Below, piece after piece: positions 35,894-45,596 of a stretch of 64,000 nucleotides of DNA. The stretch is from Acinetobacter terrae (lineage in GTDB: Bacteria > Pseudomonadota > Gammaproteobacteria > Pseudomonadales > Moraxellaceae). Where the stretch lies: NCBI RefSeq assembly GCF_013004375.1, contig NZ_JABERI010000022.1, forward strand, positions 1 through 64,000, in the 5' to 3' direction. Each line of letters starts with the position of its first letter. The first letter of the stretch is position 1. The translations under genes and the position numbers were made by a program. The notes under the pieces were generated by a model. It worked only from the letters and a program-made list of their open reading frames with translations, was not told the origin of the DNA and ran no database searches.

Positions 35894-37147
35894 TTAGAAT
35901 AATACTTTAGAGCTTAAACCAAGTACCAAGGCATCGTCTAGGTTATTTGTCGCACCCGGGTTAATAACATATTGAATATTCGGACGAAGCATTAACCATT
36001 TGGTTGGGTAATAGCTGTAGTTCAATTCAACATTGTATTCAGCACTGGCATTAAACGCAACACGGTCATTCACGTGTATACGGTTGACACCCAGACCTAA
36101 AATGTCATTTGGCTGAGAATCAAATAGGCCAATATATTTCACACCGATTTGTTGTGAATTATCCACTTTATTGGTGGTACGGTCATGCCAGGTAAAGTTA
36201 GCAAAGCTATGCAAACCTTGTTTACCTGAACCCGTCGATGTCAATTGTTGTTCTACTGCCAACCAGCCAGCATAGGTACGGTCTTCGCCAACAGTGCCTT
36301 TTGCATAAGCAACATCATATTGATTTTTAGCTTCATCTGCAGTGTTATATATTCCACCTACACGGTAGCTACCCGGAAAACCATTCACCAATGATTTAGG
36401 TTGCCATACCACTTCAACTGGAATCGTTACCCCATCAGCATTGTCGGTATCCAGGTTCCAGCCATGACGCTCTAAAGCATTTTCAGGGTTGTATTCATAT
36501 ACACCAACTTGAGTAAACACTTCAGGAGTCACCTGATATTTCACACGACCACCCCATTGTGAAACAGGCGTGTTCATCCAGATATTACCTTGCCATTTCC
36601 CCATTTGTGCTGCACAAAATGCCGTGCTTTGGAAATCACAGGCCATCACGTTAAAGTCCATACCCAGACCTAAACGACCGACTTTGACACTCACGCCTTG
36701 CGCTTTGAAATTCTTTTCAATCGACAATTCGCTTAAACGTGTTTTTTGATTCCCACGGCCATAGTTTGCCTGAACGTTTGCAAGTTGCGGTACCTCACCT
36801 TGTAAATCATCAACTGTGGTACTTTGCCCTTGACGTGCACTCACCGCAGCACGAATAGTCACGCCATCCCAACCTGCGAGTTTTTCCATATCGAAAGTTG
36901 AGCCTAACCACAATTGGCTCGCTACAGTCGCATCATTCCCCTCATCACGCCCTCCATCTGCTAAATAGGCAGCATCAGCCGCAATATTGGCATCAAATTT
37001 CACCCCTTGCCCAGCAAGTTCAGTACGTTTACCGTTCCAGTCACCCAATAAATATTGACCATTTGGATCAAAAGCATTTTCAGCGTGAGTTTGTGTCATG
37101 GCAACTAACATCAAGGTGGGTAATAAAGCCAGACTAAATTTTTTCAT
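35894..37147 (-). CDS. OprB-family carbohydrate porin (first copy)
   Basis: 417 residues with signal peptide MKKFSLALLPTLMLVAMTQTHA. The N-terminal YLLGDWNGKRTELAGQGVKFD and the barrel segments LSIEKNFKAQGVSVKVGRLGLGMDFN, CDFQSTAFC and YNPENALERHGWNLDTD are typical of OprB, the outer-membrane glucose-selective porin of pseudomonads. It is directly upstream of pqqU and probably cotranscribed. The second copy, at 58499, shares the same two-Cys segment. I start at MKKFSL; neither candidate start has a good ribosome site. Confidence 0.88.
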   Translation of the reverse strand: MKKFSLALLPTLMLVAMTQTHAENAFDPNGQYLLGDWNGKRTELAGQGVKFDANIAADAAYLADGGRDEGNDATVASQLWLGSTFDMEKLAGWDGVTIRAAVSARQGQSTTVDDLQGEVPQLANVQANYGRGNQKTRLSELSIEKNFKAQGVSVKVGRLGLGMDFNVMACDFQSTAFCAAQMGKWQGNIWMNTPVSQWGGRVKYQVTPEVFTQVGVYEYNPENALERHGWNLDTDNADGVTIPVEVVWQPKSLVNGFPGSYRVGGIYNTADEAKNQYDVAYAKGTVGEDRTYAGWLAVEQQLTSTGSGKQGLHSFANFTWHDRTTNKVDNSQQIGVKYIGLFDSQPNDILGLGVNRIHVNDRVAFNASAEYNVELNYSYYPTKWLMLRPNIQYVINPGATNNLDDALVLGLSSKVLF

Positions 37148-37546
37148 AAGGAAAACCACAGCAACATTCGAGAGACTACAATTAAATAAATTGTATATAT
37201 TGTGTGAAAATTACATAACTTTTACACATTAATCTCATCAATTTTTTTATTATAGAAAAAACAAAAAGTTATATATAAAGTAAAACAAATAACAATAAGT
37301 TTAATTAATATTAAATATATTAATATTTTTCAATGTATTAACTAAAAACATTCAATTTAAAAAATAATTACGTTTGTTAAAAATGGCATTTAAAAATTAG
37401 ACCAATTGATATATTTTCAACCAATTTTAAAGATATATATTTATAGATTAAGTTATTTTTTTTGCCTATTTCCATTCAAAATAAAAACTTGCATTCAAGC
37501 CCTTGCAACCCGATATTAGCTTTATCTACTCACACTAGAATCCAAC
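37148..37546. other. 399-bp AT-rich gap between oprB and mutM
   Basis: Divergent promoter region for the oprB-pqqU unit and mutM. It is highly AT-rich with runs of A and T. No repeat, terminator or small gene was seen. Confidence 0.5.
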
Positions 37547-38401
37547 ATGCCCGAATTACCAGAAGTTGAAACCACCAAAACCAGTTTATTGCCTTTAATT
37601 GACCAAAAAGTCCTAAGAGTTGAAGTGCATCAGCCTAGTTTACGCTGGCCCATTCCTGAAAATATAGAAAAGTTGGTGGGACAGAAATTACTGAAACTCA
37701 CCCGCCGTTCCAAATATATTTTGGCGGAATTTGAACACGACACCATGCTCTGGCATCTCGGTATGTCTGGCAGTTTTCGTCTTTGTGATGCCGATACAGA
37801 ATTGCGCAAGCATGATCATTTGATCATTCAGTTTGAAGATTTAGAATTGCGTTATCATGATCCGCGTCGTTTCGGCTGTATTTTATGGTTGGATCCCAAC
37901 TCACAAAGCAAGCTGATTGATACTTTAGGACCAGAACCTTTAAGTGAAGCCTTCAATGCTGAATATTTAGCGGAAAAATTTAAAAAGAAAAATGTCGCTG
38001 CCAAAGTGGCCATTATGGACAATCATATTGTAGTCGGTGTTGGAAATATCTATGCCACCGAAAGCCTGTTCAATTTAGGCATTCACCCCGCTCAACCCGC
38101 ATCAAGTTTGACACCTGATCAAATTGAAAAATTGGTCATCGAAGTTAAACGAATTTTAAAGCAAGCCATTGATTTAGGTGGTTCTACCCTACGTGACTAT
38201 AGTAATGCGATGGGTGAAAATGGTTATTTCCAGCAAACCCTGTTGGCTTATGGTCGTGCTGGCGAGATGTGCGTAAACTGTGAAACTACTTTGGAAAATT
38301 TAAAGCTTGGACAACGCGCTAGTGTATTTTGTCCGCAGTGTCAGCCTTTAAAAAAAGTTAAAATAGCGACCAAGACTCCATCTAAAGGGAATAAAGCATG
38401 A
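37547..38401 (+). CDS. mutM: Formamidopyrimidine-DNA glycosylase
   Basis: 284 residues, base-excision repair of 8-oxoguanine. The mature N-terminus PELPEVETTKTSL gives the catalytic Pro2 and Glu3, and a helix-two-turn-helix (YSNAMGENGYFQQTLLAYGRAGE) precedes the zinc finger with CVNC and CPQC pairs. A Lys/Thr-rich tail adds about 15 residues to the usual length. The ATG of the parvulin gene overlaps its stop codon (ATGA), so the two are translationally coupled. Confidence 0.95.
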   Translation: MPELPEVETTKTSLLPLIDQKVLRVEVHQPSLRWPIPENIEKLVGQKLLKLTRRSKYILAEFEHDTMLWHLGMSGSFRLCDADTELRKHDHLIIQFEDLELRYHDPRRFGCILWLDPNSQSKLIDTLGPEPLSEAFNAEYLAEKFKKKNVAAKVAIMDNHIVVGVGNIYATESLFNLGIHPAQPASSLTPDQIEKLVIEVKRILKQAIDLGGSTLRDYSNAMGENGYFQQTLLAYGRAGEMCVNCETTLENLKLGQRASVFCPQCQPLKKVKIATKTPSKGNKA

Positions 38402-38679
38402 AATCTGCCATCGTCCGTCATATTTTAGTCAAAGATAAAGAGCTGTGTGAACAGCTAAAAAAGAAAATTAAAGCCGGCGCAGATTTTGCCAAAATTGCCA
38501 AACAGCATTCGACTTGTCCATCAGGTAAAAAAGGCGGTGAACTTGGAGAGATTAAAAAAGGTCAGTTAGTTGGCCCAATTGATAAAGCTGTATTTACCTT
38601 GCCAGAGCGTGAATTACACGGCCCAATCAAAAGTCAGTTTGGCTGGCATTTGCTCGAAATTAAGTTTCGGATGGATTAA
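38398..38679 (+). CDS. ppiC: Small parvulin-type peptidyl-prolyl isomerase
   Basis: 93 residues, a single parvulin domain: IVRHILVKDKELCEQLKKKI, the H-S-TCPS segment HSTCPSGKKGGELGEIKKGQ, and the C-terminal GPIKSQFGWHLLEI. No signal peptide, so it is cytosolic. It overlaps mutM by four bases. A repeat-rich intergenic region follows. Confidence 0.92.
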   Translation: MKSAIVRHILVKDKELCEQLKKKIKAGADFAKIAKQHSTCPSGKKGGELGEIKKGQLVGPIDKAVFTLPERELHGPIKSQFGWHLLEIKFRMD

Positions 38680-38694
38680 GCCTAATGGTTTAAA

Positions 38695-38886
38695 TTCTCT
38701 CTCCTTTTAGGAAGCGAGGAAAATATTTCTCAAGGAAAAAGATCTATTCGTGACCCCTCACCCCTTGCGCAGCAGTGCTACTCATCTCCCATAGGGAGAG
38801 GGAGTTTTCATTATAAAATTAACTTATCTGTGTTTTATAAATGGATGTTCCCTCTCCTCTTAGGAGAGGGTTAGGGAGAGGTAAAT
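38695..38886. repeat. Purine/pyrimidine-rich intergenic repeat block
   Basis: Contains TCTCCC/GGGAGA pairings near 38786-38810 and a CCCTCTCCT/AGGAGAGGG hairpin (38850-38858 with 38862-38870), embedded in CTCTCC-type sequence. It looks like a dispersed noncoding repeat; related CTCTCC/GAGAGG sequence lies at 49935-50093. Confidence 0.6.
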
Positions 38887-38893
38887 CACAAAT

Positions 38894-38922
38894 AAAAACG
38901 GCATCTCAAGATGCCGTTTTTT
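38894..38922. terminator. Terminator between the parvulin gene and mscL
   Basis: AAAAACGGCATCT/GATGCCGTTTTTT with T-runs both ways, between convergent genes. Confidence 0.85.
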
Positions 38923-38934
38923 ATATAAATAAAA

Positions 38935-39372
38935 TTACAGTGGTGGACGTTTTTTCAATTCATCACGAATTTCGCGCAGCAATTCGATATCGGCTGGTGT
39001 TGTCGGAGTTTCCTCAACTGGGCCTTCCTGTTTACGTAAACGGTTCATAAATTTAACCAACAAGAATACGACCCAGGCCAAGATTAAGAAGTTAATTAAA
39101 ATTGTTAAAAAGTTACCGTAAGTCAGTACGTTTACACCTGCCTTAGTTAAGGCATCTAAAGATTGTAAATTATCTGGGTTATCTCCTAATACAAAGAATT
39201 TTTGCGTAAAATCGACTCCACCACCTGTAATGACGGTAATTAAAGGCATAATAATGTCTTTAACCAATGAATCAATGATTTTACCGAAAGCGCCACCAAT
39301 GATGACACCAATCGCTAAATCCATCATATTGCCTTTAATGGCAAATTCTTTAAATTCTTGAACAATACTCAT
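38935..39372 (-). CDS. mscL: Large-conductance mechanosensitive channel
   Basis: 145 residues. The N-terminal [22 protein letters not shown] with the TM1 pore helix [20 protein letters not shown], a periplasmic loop, TM2 ([23 protein letters not shown]) and a basic/acidic cytoplasmic bundle ending in RELKKRP-type sequence make an intact MscL. It opens under osmotic downshock in the inner membrane. It is monocistronic. Confidence 0.95.
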   Translation of the reverse strand: MSIVQEFKEFAIKGNMMDLAIGVIIGGAFGKIIDSLVKDIIMPLITVITGGGVDFTQKFFVLGDNPDNLQSLDALTKAGVNVLTYGNFLTILINFLILAWVVFLLVKFMNRLRKQEGPVEETPTTPADIELLREIRDELKKRPPL

Positions 39373-39524
39373 ATCTTTCTCCAGTTTATCTTTAAAGCTA
39401 TTCTTTCTTCATTAAAATATTTTGAGAACCGTATCACGCTGTAATGCGTTTATCACAGCTCATAATTCCCTCTAATTTACTTGGAATTATTTATTTTTAA
39501 TATATTAAATTGCTAATTGTAAAC

Positions 39525-39560
39525 AAAAAAAATGCTACCAATAAATTGATAGCATTTTTT
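39525..39560 (-). terminator. Terminator after typA
   Basis: AAAAAATGCTA/TAGCATTTTTT stem with T-runs on both strands, between typA and mscL. Confidence 0.8.
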
Positions 39561-39598
39561 CATAAGCTTGCTCACAAGGAGCAAAATTATTTTAAATC

Positions 39599-41434
39599 TT
39601 ATTTACCGCGATTACGTTTACGTTCGCCTTCAGTCAACCAACGTTTACGGATACGGATCGATTTAGGTGTTACTTCAACTAATTCGTCATCTTCAATGAA
39701 TTCAAGCGCTTGTTCAAGCGTGTATTCAATTGCAGGCACTAACGTTAACGCTTCATCTGTACCAGATGCACGTACGTTGGTTAACTGTTTCGCTTTAGTC
39801 GGGTTAACAGCCATGTCGTCAGAACGTGAGTTAATACCTACGATCATACCTTCATAAACTTCTAACTGTGGTTTAGCGAATAGACGACCACGGTCTTGCA
39901 GTGTGAATAACGCATAGCCAAGACATACACCTTGAACCATAGAAATCAACACACCATTTTGACGTTTCGCCACAGTACCCGCTTTAGCAGGACCATAATG
40001 CGAGAAGCTTGACGTCATGATCCCTGTACCAGAAGTCATGGTTAGGTATTCCGAACGGAAACCAATCAAGCCACGTGAAGGAACAGTTGCTTCAATACGG
40101 ATACGGCCTTTACCGTCTACTTCCATATTGGTCATTTCGCCTTTACGGAAGCCCATTTGTTCCATAACGAAACCTTGGTGCTGTTCTTCAACGTCAAAAG
40201 TCACGTTTTCAAACGGTTCTTGCATTTGACCGTCAACTTCTTTCATGATCACTTGCGGACGAGAAACACCCATCTCGAAGCCTTCACGACGCATGTTTTC
40301 GATCAATACAGAAAGGTGAAGCTCACCACGGCCAGACACTTTGAAACGGTCTGGAGAATCAGTGTCTTCAACACGTAATGCAACGTTGTGAATCAATTCG
40401 CGGTCTAGACGTTCACGGATGTTACGTGAAGTTACAAATTTACCTTCTTTACCAGCAAACGGTGAGTTGTTTACCTGGAATGTCATCGTAACAGTAGGTT
40501 CATCTACAGACAATGGTGGCAAAGCTTCAACATTTTTCGGATCACAAATCGTGTCAGAAATATTCAGTGCATCGATACCTGTTACACAAACGATATCGCC
40601 TGCATTTGCTTCTTCGATGTCAACACGGTCAAGACCATGGTAACCCATGATTTTTAAGATACGACCGTTACGTGTTTTGCCATCTTTGTCGATCACGGTT
40701 ACTTGAGTGTTTAATTTCACTGAACCGCGTTGAATACGACCAATACCGATTACACCTACGAAACTGTTGTAGTCAAGAGATGAAACTTGCATTTGGAATG
40801 GACCATCAACGTCAACTGCTGGTGGTTCAACGATGTCTACGATTGTTTGGAACAATGGAGTCATGTCATCAGCAAGTTCTTCTGGAGAAGGACCAGCAAC
40901 ACCACGTAAACCTGAAGCGTAAACGATTGGGAAGTCTAACTGTTCGTCAGAAGCACCCAAGTTATCGAACAAGTCAAATACTTGGTCAATTACCCAGTCT
41001 GGACGCGCGCTTGGTTTATCAACTTTGTTGATAATTACGATTGGTTTCAAACCACGTGCGAATGCTTTTTGCGTTACGAAACGAGTTTGTGGCATTGGAC
41101 CTTCTTGTGAGTCTACAAGAAGCAATACACAGTCAACCATAGACATTACACGTTCAACTTCACCACCGAAGTCAGCATGTCCCGGGGTGTCCACGATGTT
41201 AATGCGGTATTCTGTGTTAGTACGTGCATCAGTCCATTTAATTGCAGTGTTTTTTGCAAGAATGGTAATACCACGTTCGCTTTCAATAGCGCCTGAATCC
41301 ATGACACGCTCGATCTCACCCGCGCGATCACCGAGAGCACCTGATTGTTGTAAAAGTTTGTCTACAAGAGTGGTTTTACCATGATCGACGTGCGCAATAA
41401 TGGCGATGTTACGGAGAGTTTTAATATCTGACAT
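39599..41434 (-). CDS. typA: Ribosome-associated GTPase TypA/BipA
   Basis: 611 residues. The G1 motif [15 protein letters not shown] is near residue 15, DTPGHADF and NKVDKPSA follow, and EF-G-like domains III and V plus the BipA-specific C-terminal domain (GEMTNMEVDGKGRIRIEA to ELVEVTPKSIRIRKRWL) are present. BipA helps 50S assembly at low temperature and under stress. The length is standard. The NCS2 permease gene is divergent, 172 bp away. Confidence 0.95.
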   Translation of the reverse strand: MSDIKTLRNIAIIAHVDHGKTTLVDKLLQQSGALGDRAGEIERVMDSGAIESERGITILAKNTAIKWTDARTNTEYRINIVDTPGHADFGGEVERVMSMVDCVLLLVDSQEGPMPQTRFVTQKAFARGLKPIVIINKVDKPSARPDWVIDQVFDLFDNLGASDEQLDFPIVYASGLRGVAGPSPEELADDMTPLFQTIVDIVEPPAVDVDGPFQMQVSSLDYNSFVGVIGIGRIQRGSVKLNTQVTVIDKDGKTRNGRILKIMGYHGLDRVDIEEANAGDIVCVTGIDALNISDTICDPKNVEALPPLSVDEPTVTMTFQVNNSPFAGKEGKFVTSRNIRERLDRELIHNVALRVEDTDSPDRFKVSGRGELHLSVLIENMRREGFEMGVSRPQVIMKEVDGQMQEPFENVTFDVEEQHQGFVMEQMGFRKGEMTNMEVDGKGRIRIEATVPSRGLIGFRSEYLTMTSGTGIMTSSFSHYGPAKAGTVAKRQNGVLISMVQGVCLGYALFTLQDRGRLFAKPQLEVYEGMIVGINSRSDDMAVNPTKAKQLTNVRASGTDEALTLVPAIEYTLEQALEFIEDDELVEVTPKSIRIRKRWLTEGERKRNRGK

Positions 41435-41606
41435 GTAAATTCGATGCGTATTTAATTTGAGGGCAAATTATACAGAAAAATACAAAGTTTTAGTAGTGAC
41501 AGTTTATTGACAGTTACAAGTTTTTTTGACAAATCACTCTTTTTTTCATTTGTAATGTCCTGTAACTCGATTAGAATAACGACAAATTGCTGCTGTACCT
41601 TTCTAC

Positions 41607-42977
41607 ATGTCTGATTTGAATAACTCTCCCGAGCAACAAGATCGCCTTGATTTGGTCTATGGATTGAACGATCGTCCTCAACCATTCATCGCTTTTTTAG
41701 CTGCACTGCAACATTTACTTGCAATTATTGTCCCAATTGTCACGCCCGGCTTGCTGATTTGTTTAGCCCTCGGTGTTTCAAGAGAAGACACCAACATGAT
41801 TCTTTCGATGTCATTGGTGATCTCGGGTATTGCAACCTTTCTACAATGTAAAAAAGTCGGTCCTTTTGGTGCAGGCTTGCTGATTGTTCAAGGAACCAGC
41901 TTCAACTTTATTGGTCCAATTATTGGTATTGGTTCAGCAATGGTCGCTGCGGGCACCCCTGTTGAAGCGGTAATGGCCTCTATTTTTGGTGTGGTGATTG
42001 CAGGTTCATTTATTGAAATGGGTGTTTCACGCATTTTACCGTGGGTGAAAATGCTGATTACTCCACTGGTTACAGGTATTGTTGTACTGCTTATTGGTTT
42101 GACCTTAATTAAAGAAGGTCTGATTAGTATGGGTGGTGGTTATCAAGCCATGGGCGATAAAACTTTTGCTAACGCTGATAACCTGATCATGTCATGTACC
42201 GTACTGGCGATCATTATCATTTTGAATCGTGTCCGTATTACCTGGGTAAAAAGCTCAGCGATTCTGATTGCCTTAATTATTGGCTATACTCTTGCCGGTT
42301 TCATGGGACATCTTGATTTCTCGGGCTTGAAAGATGCACCGATTGTTCAAATTCCAACCCCAATGCACTTTGGATTAAGTTTCTCCTGGAGTTTGTTTAT
42401 TCCAATGGCCTTTATTTACCTGGTGACGTCACTAGAAGCGATTGGTGATATCACCGCGACTTCCAAGATTTCAAACCAGCCGGTAGACGGTCCGAAATGG
42501 ATGGAACGTATTAAAGGTGGTGTACTTGTAAATGGTGCAAACTCTTTCCTAGCAGGTATTTTCAACACTTTCCCAAGTTCTGTATTTGCACAAAATAACG
42601 GTGTCATTCAACTGACTGGTGTTGCCAGCCGTTATGTAGGCATCTGGATTGCCGCATTATTGGTGATCCTTGGCTTGCTTCCTGCGGTTACCGGTGTCAT
42701 TCAAGCGGTTCCGCAAGCCGTTCTGGGTGGTGCTGTTATGGTGATGTTCGGTGCTGTTGCAGCTTCGGGGATTAACATCCTTTCAGGTGTGCAATTAGAC
42801 CGCCGTGCATTATTGATTATTGCAATCTCGCTGGCATTGGGTTTAGGTGTTGCACAAGTGCCACAAATTCTTGAACACCTGCCTGAGTTATTCCGTAACA
42901 TCTTCAGTTCTGGTGTTGCGACTGGTGGTATTGCAGCATTGTTATTAAATATTATTCTTCCTGAATCGAAGAAATAA
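41607..42977 (+). CDS. NCS2 nucleobase permease (xanthine/uric acid type)
   Basis: 456 residues with 14 predicted membrane segments, NAT/NCS2 fold. The signatures are ALQHLLAIIVPIVTPGLLIC, KVGPFGAGLLIVQGTSFNFIGP and the substrate-binding TSLEAIGDITATSKISNQP and NTFPSSVFAQNNGVIQLTGVASR. The QH of TM1 and the E-N-G motif resemble XanP/XanQ, so xanthine or a related purine is likely. No purine catabolic genes are adjacent. Confidence 0.82.
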   Translation: MSDLNNSPEQQDRLDLVYGLNDRPQPFIAFLAALQHLLAIIVPIVTPGLLICLALGVSREDTNMILSMSLVISGIATFLQCKKVGPFGAGLLIVQGTSFNFIGPIIGIGSAMVAAGTPVEAVMASIFGVVIAGSFIEMGVSRILPWVKMLITPLVTGIVVLLIGLTLIKEGLISMGGGYQAMGDKTFANADNLIMSCTVLAIIIILNRVRITWVKSSAILIALIIGYTLAGFMGHLDFSGLKDAPIVQIPTPMHFGLSFSWSLFIPMAFIYLVTSLEAIGDITATSKISNQPVDGPKWMERIKGGVLVNGANSFLAGIFNTFPSSVFAQNNGVIQLTGVASRYVGIWIAALLVILGLLPAVTGVIQAVPQAVLGGAVMVMFGAVAASGINILSGVQLDRRALLIIAISLALGLGVAQVPQILEHLPELFRNIFSSGVATGGIAALLLNIILPESKK

Positions 42978-42992
42978 TTTCATTTCAGCATC

Positions 42993-43025
42993 AATTCTGC
43001 CCAGCATTGTCTGGGCAGAATTTTT
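42993..43025 (+). terminator. Terminator after the NCS2 permease
   Basis: AATTCTGCCCAG/CTGGGCAGAATT hairpin followed by T-run. Confidence 0.85.
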
Positions 43026-43042
43026 CAATGGCGAGATAAAAA

Positions 43043-44077
43043 ATGGATCCAAGAAGTGAAGTTGTCATTCGACAGCACGAATATCTTTCTGGACGTGTGT
43101 TACTTGTTAATGCACCGACAGATGACTTACTTTCCAATTTAGAGAAAGACATCACTGCATGTTTGTGGACATGGAATTATAATGAGTTTCAATATTTTCA
43201 GTCGCAACAAGCCAATGTACATTTTGGTGTCGACCTTCCTGAAGGCAGTTTTGATCAAGCGATCATTTTTGTGCCTAAGTCAAAAGAATTATTAAATTAC
43301 ATCTTACATAATGTCGTGAGCCGTTTAGGTCTAGGTGCTTCTATCTTCCTGGTGGGTGAAAAGAAAGCGGGGGTCGAACGTGCAGCCAAGCAATTACAGC
43401 CTTATGGCAAAGCACTAAAACTCGACAGCGCACGTCATTGCCAAATGTGGCAAGTCACCATTGACTCTACAGTGACTGCGAAAGCTTTGGCAGATTGGGC
43501 GCAAGAATATACAGTAGCGACGCCAAATGGTGATTTAACCATTTGTGCCCTTCCGGGTGTGTTTAGTCAGAATCGTCTAGATGTAGGTACAGCCGTATTC
43601 TTGCCTTTTTTATCGCAAGTGACTTCAGGAAAAATTGCTGACTTTGGTTGTGGTGCGGGTGTGATCAGTGCTTATCTAGCCAAACTAAATCCGAAAAATC
43701 GAATTTTTGCGATGGATGTCGATGCTTTTGCATTGGCTTCTACCCGAATGACCTTTGAAAAAAATAGTCTTTCGCCAGAGCAACTTGAAATTACCGCAGT
43801 GACGGGTATTGAAGATGCGCCGCTATTTTTACATGCCATCGTCAGCAATCCGCCTTTCCATCAGGGCATCCATACCGATTACAACGCCAGTGAAAGCTTA
43901 TGTAAAACTTCACGACGTCATTTAAAATCGGGCGGTGAATTATGGATTGTGGCAAACCGCTTTCTGAATTATCCACTTTTAATTGAGCAAAATTTTGGTC
44001 AGTGTACGACTAAAGCAGACCAACAAGGCTTTAAAGTGTTGTTCGCCAACACGAAAAAAAATGTTAAGGAACAATGA
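43043..44077 (+). CDS. rsmC: 16S rRNA (guanine-N2) methyltransferase, RsmC-like
   Basis: 344 residues in two Rossmann-like halves, as in RsmC, which makes m2G1207 in 16S rRNA. The C-terminal half carries [16 protein letters not shown], the SAM site [16 protein letters not shown] and the catalytic NPPFHQG. The N-terminal half is the degenerate duplicate. It overlaps the lysP start by four bases and is cotranscribed with it. Confidence 0.88.
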   Translation: MDPRSEVVIRQHEYLSGRVLLVNAPTDDLLSNLEKDITACLWTWNYNEFQYFQSQQANVHFGVDLPEGSFDQAIIFVPKSKELLNYILHNVVSRLGLGASIFLVGEKKAGVERAAKQLQPYGKALKLDSARHCQMWQVTIDSTVTAKALADWAQEYTVATPNGDLTICALPGVFSQNRLDVGTAVFLPFLSQVTSGKIADFGCGAGVISAYLAKLNPKNRIFAMDVDAFALASTRMTFEKNSLSPEQLEITAVTGIEDAPLFLHAIVSNPPFHQGIHTDYNASESLCKTSRRHLKSGGELWIVANRFLNYPLLIEQNFGQCTTKADQQGFKVLFANTKKNVKEQ

Positions 44078-45543
44078 TGAGCGAAACAAATCAACCACAC
44101 CTACAGCGTAAGCTTGGTGCTCGCCATCTTAATATGATCGCCATTGGTGGTTCCATCGGTACAGGTTTATTCTTGGCTTCTGGTGCAACCATTGCCAATG
44201 CAGGTCCCGGTGGTGCATTGCTTGCTTATGCTCTTATTGGTTTAATGATTTATTTCTTAATGACGAGTTTGGGCGAACTGGCCACGCACAACCCCACTTC
44301 AGGTGCATTTTTCACCTATGGGACTAAATATGTGGAAGGTGGTTTTGGTTTCGCCTTAGGCTGGAACTATTGGTATAACTGGGCCATTACCGTTGCTTTT
44401 GAACTGGTTGCGGTACAGTTTATTATGAAGTTCTGGTTCCCGGATATTCCAGGTTTCTACTGGAGTGCCATTTTCCTTACCATTATTTTTGGTATTAATG
44501 CCCTGACCGTCAAAGGCTTTGGTGAAACTGAATTTTTATTCTCTCTCGTCAAAGTCATTGCGATTATTGTCTTTATCATTATTGGTATTGCCATGATTGC
44601 GAAAATCATGCTGACACCGAATATGGTCACTTTCTCCAACTGGACCAAAGGCGATGCGCCTTTTGTTGGCGGCTTACAAGCGATGATTGGCGTTGCGATG
44701 ATTGCCGGCTTCTCGTTCCAGGGAACCGAGATGGTGGGTGTTGCCGCAGGTGAATCTAAAGATCCTAAAAAAACTATTCCTGTTGCCATTAAGCAAATTT
44801 TCTGGCGTATTTTATTGTTCTATGTGGTGTGTATTTTCATCATCGGGACTTTAGTTGCCTATGATGATCCTCGTCTTTTACAAGCTGCTGCAAGCGACAA
44901 CATTACCCTTTCACCATTTACATTGTTGTATGAAAAAGCAGGTTTTGCTTTTGCTGCAAGCTTAATGAATGCGGTAATCCTGACTGCAATATTGTCTGCA
45001 GGCAACTCAGGCATGTATTCATCCACCCGTATGCTATTTGATATGGCACGTCAGGGACGCGCACCAAAATGGTTTGCTAAACTTGACCCTCGTGGCGTAC
45101 CGATGAATGCGCTTTATGCCACCACTGCAATTGCTGCACTCTGCTTTTTAACCACGTTTATTGGCGAACAAGAAGTTTTTAACTGGTTGCTCAACATGTC
45201 AGGGATGTGTGGTTTTATTGTCTGGTTAGGCATTGCAATTTCACATTACCGTTTCCGTAAAGGCTATTTAGCACAAGGCTATAAACTCGAAGATTTGGCA
45301 TATACAGCCAAGTTCTTCCCTTTTGCACCCTGGTTTGCTTTTATCCTTTGCTCGATCATTATTCTAGGTCAGAACTATGAAGCAGTGATTGGTGGAAAAA
45401 TTGATTGGTTAGGTTTACTTTCAACCTATATCAGTATTCCGTTATTTCTTGCGATCTGGTTAGGTTATAAATGGAAATATAAAACCAAACTTATTCCATA
45501 TAAAGAAATGGATGTTCAACCTATGAACGTAGAACGTGATTAA
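44074..45543 (+). CDS. lysP: Lysine-specific-type amino acid permease
   Basis: 489 residues, the same length as E. coli LysP, with 12 membrane helices. Matching LysP segments are [36 protein letters not shown] and [20 protein letters not shown], plus [20 protein letters not shown]. Lysine specificity is inferred from this overall likeness. Two tandem ATG codons lie at the rsmC stop, with AGGA upstream. Confidence 0.8.
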   Translation: MMSETNQPHLQRKLGARHLNMIAIGGSIGTGLFLASGATIANAGPGGALLAYALIGLMIYFLMTSLGELATHNPTSGAFFTYGTKYVEGGFGFALGWNYWYNWAITVAFELVAVQFIMKFWFPDIPGFYWSAIFLTIIFGINALTVKGFGETEFLFSLVKVIAIIVFIIIGIAMIAKIMLTPNMVTFSNWTKGDAPFVGGLQAMIGVAMIAGFSFQGTEMVGVAAGESKDPKKTIPVAIKQIFWRILLFYVVCIFIIGTLVAYDDPRLLQAAASDNITLSPFTLLYEKAGFAFAASLMNAVILTAILSAGNSGMYSSTRMLFDMARQGRAPKWFAKLDPRGVPMNALYATTAIAALCFLTTFIGEQEVFNWLLNMSGMCGFIVWLGIAISHYRFRKGYLAQGYKLEDLAYTAKFFPFAPWFAFILCSIIILGQNYEAVIGGKIDWLGLLSTYISIPLFLAIWLGYKWKYKTKLIPYKEMDVQPMNVERD

Positions 45544-45562
45544 GTTTCTATTCTATTTAAAT

Positions 45563-45592
45563 AAAAAAAACAGCCTTCAGGCTGTTTTTTTT
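45563..45592. terminator. Terminator between lysP and the alpha/beta hydrolase
   Basis: AAACAGCC/GGCTGTTT stem with long A and T runs on either side, so it may serve both convergent genes. Confidence 0.85.
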
Positions 45593-45596
45593 ATTT

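Noticed and set aside
38841-39050. Plus-strand 69-codon frame antisense to mscL
   Set aside because: It runs through the repeat block and the mscL antisense strand; no coding features.
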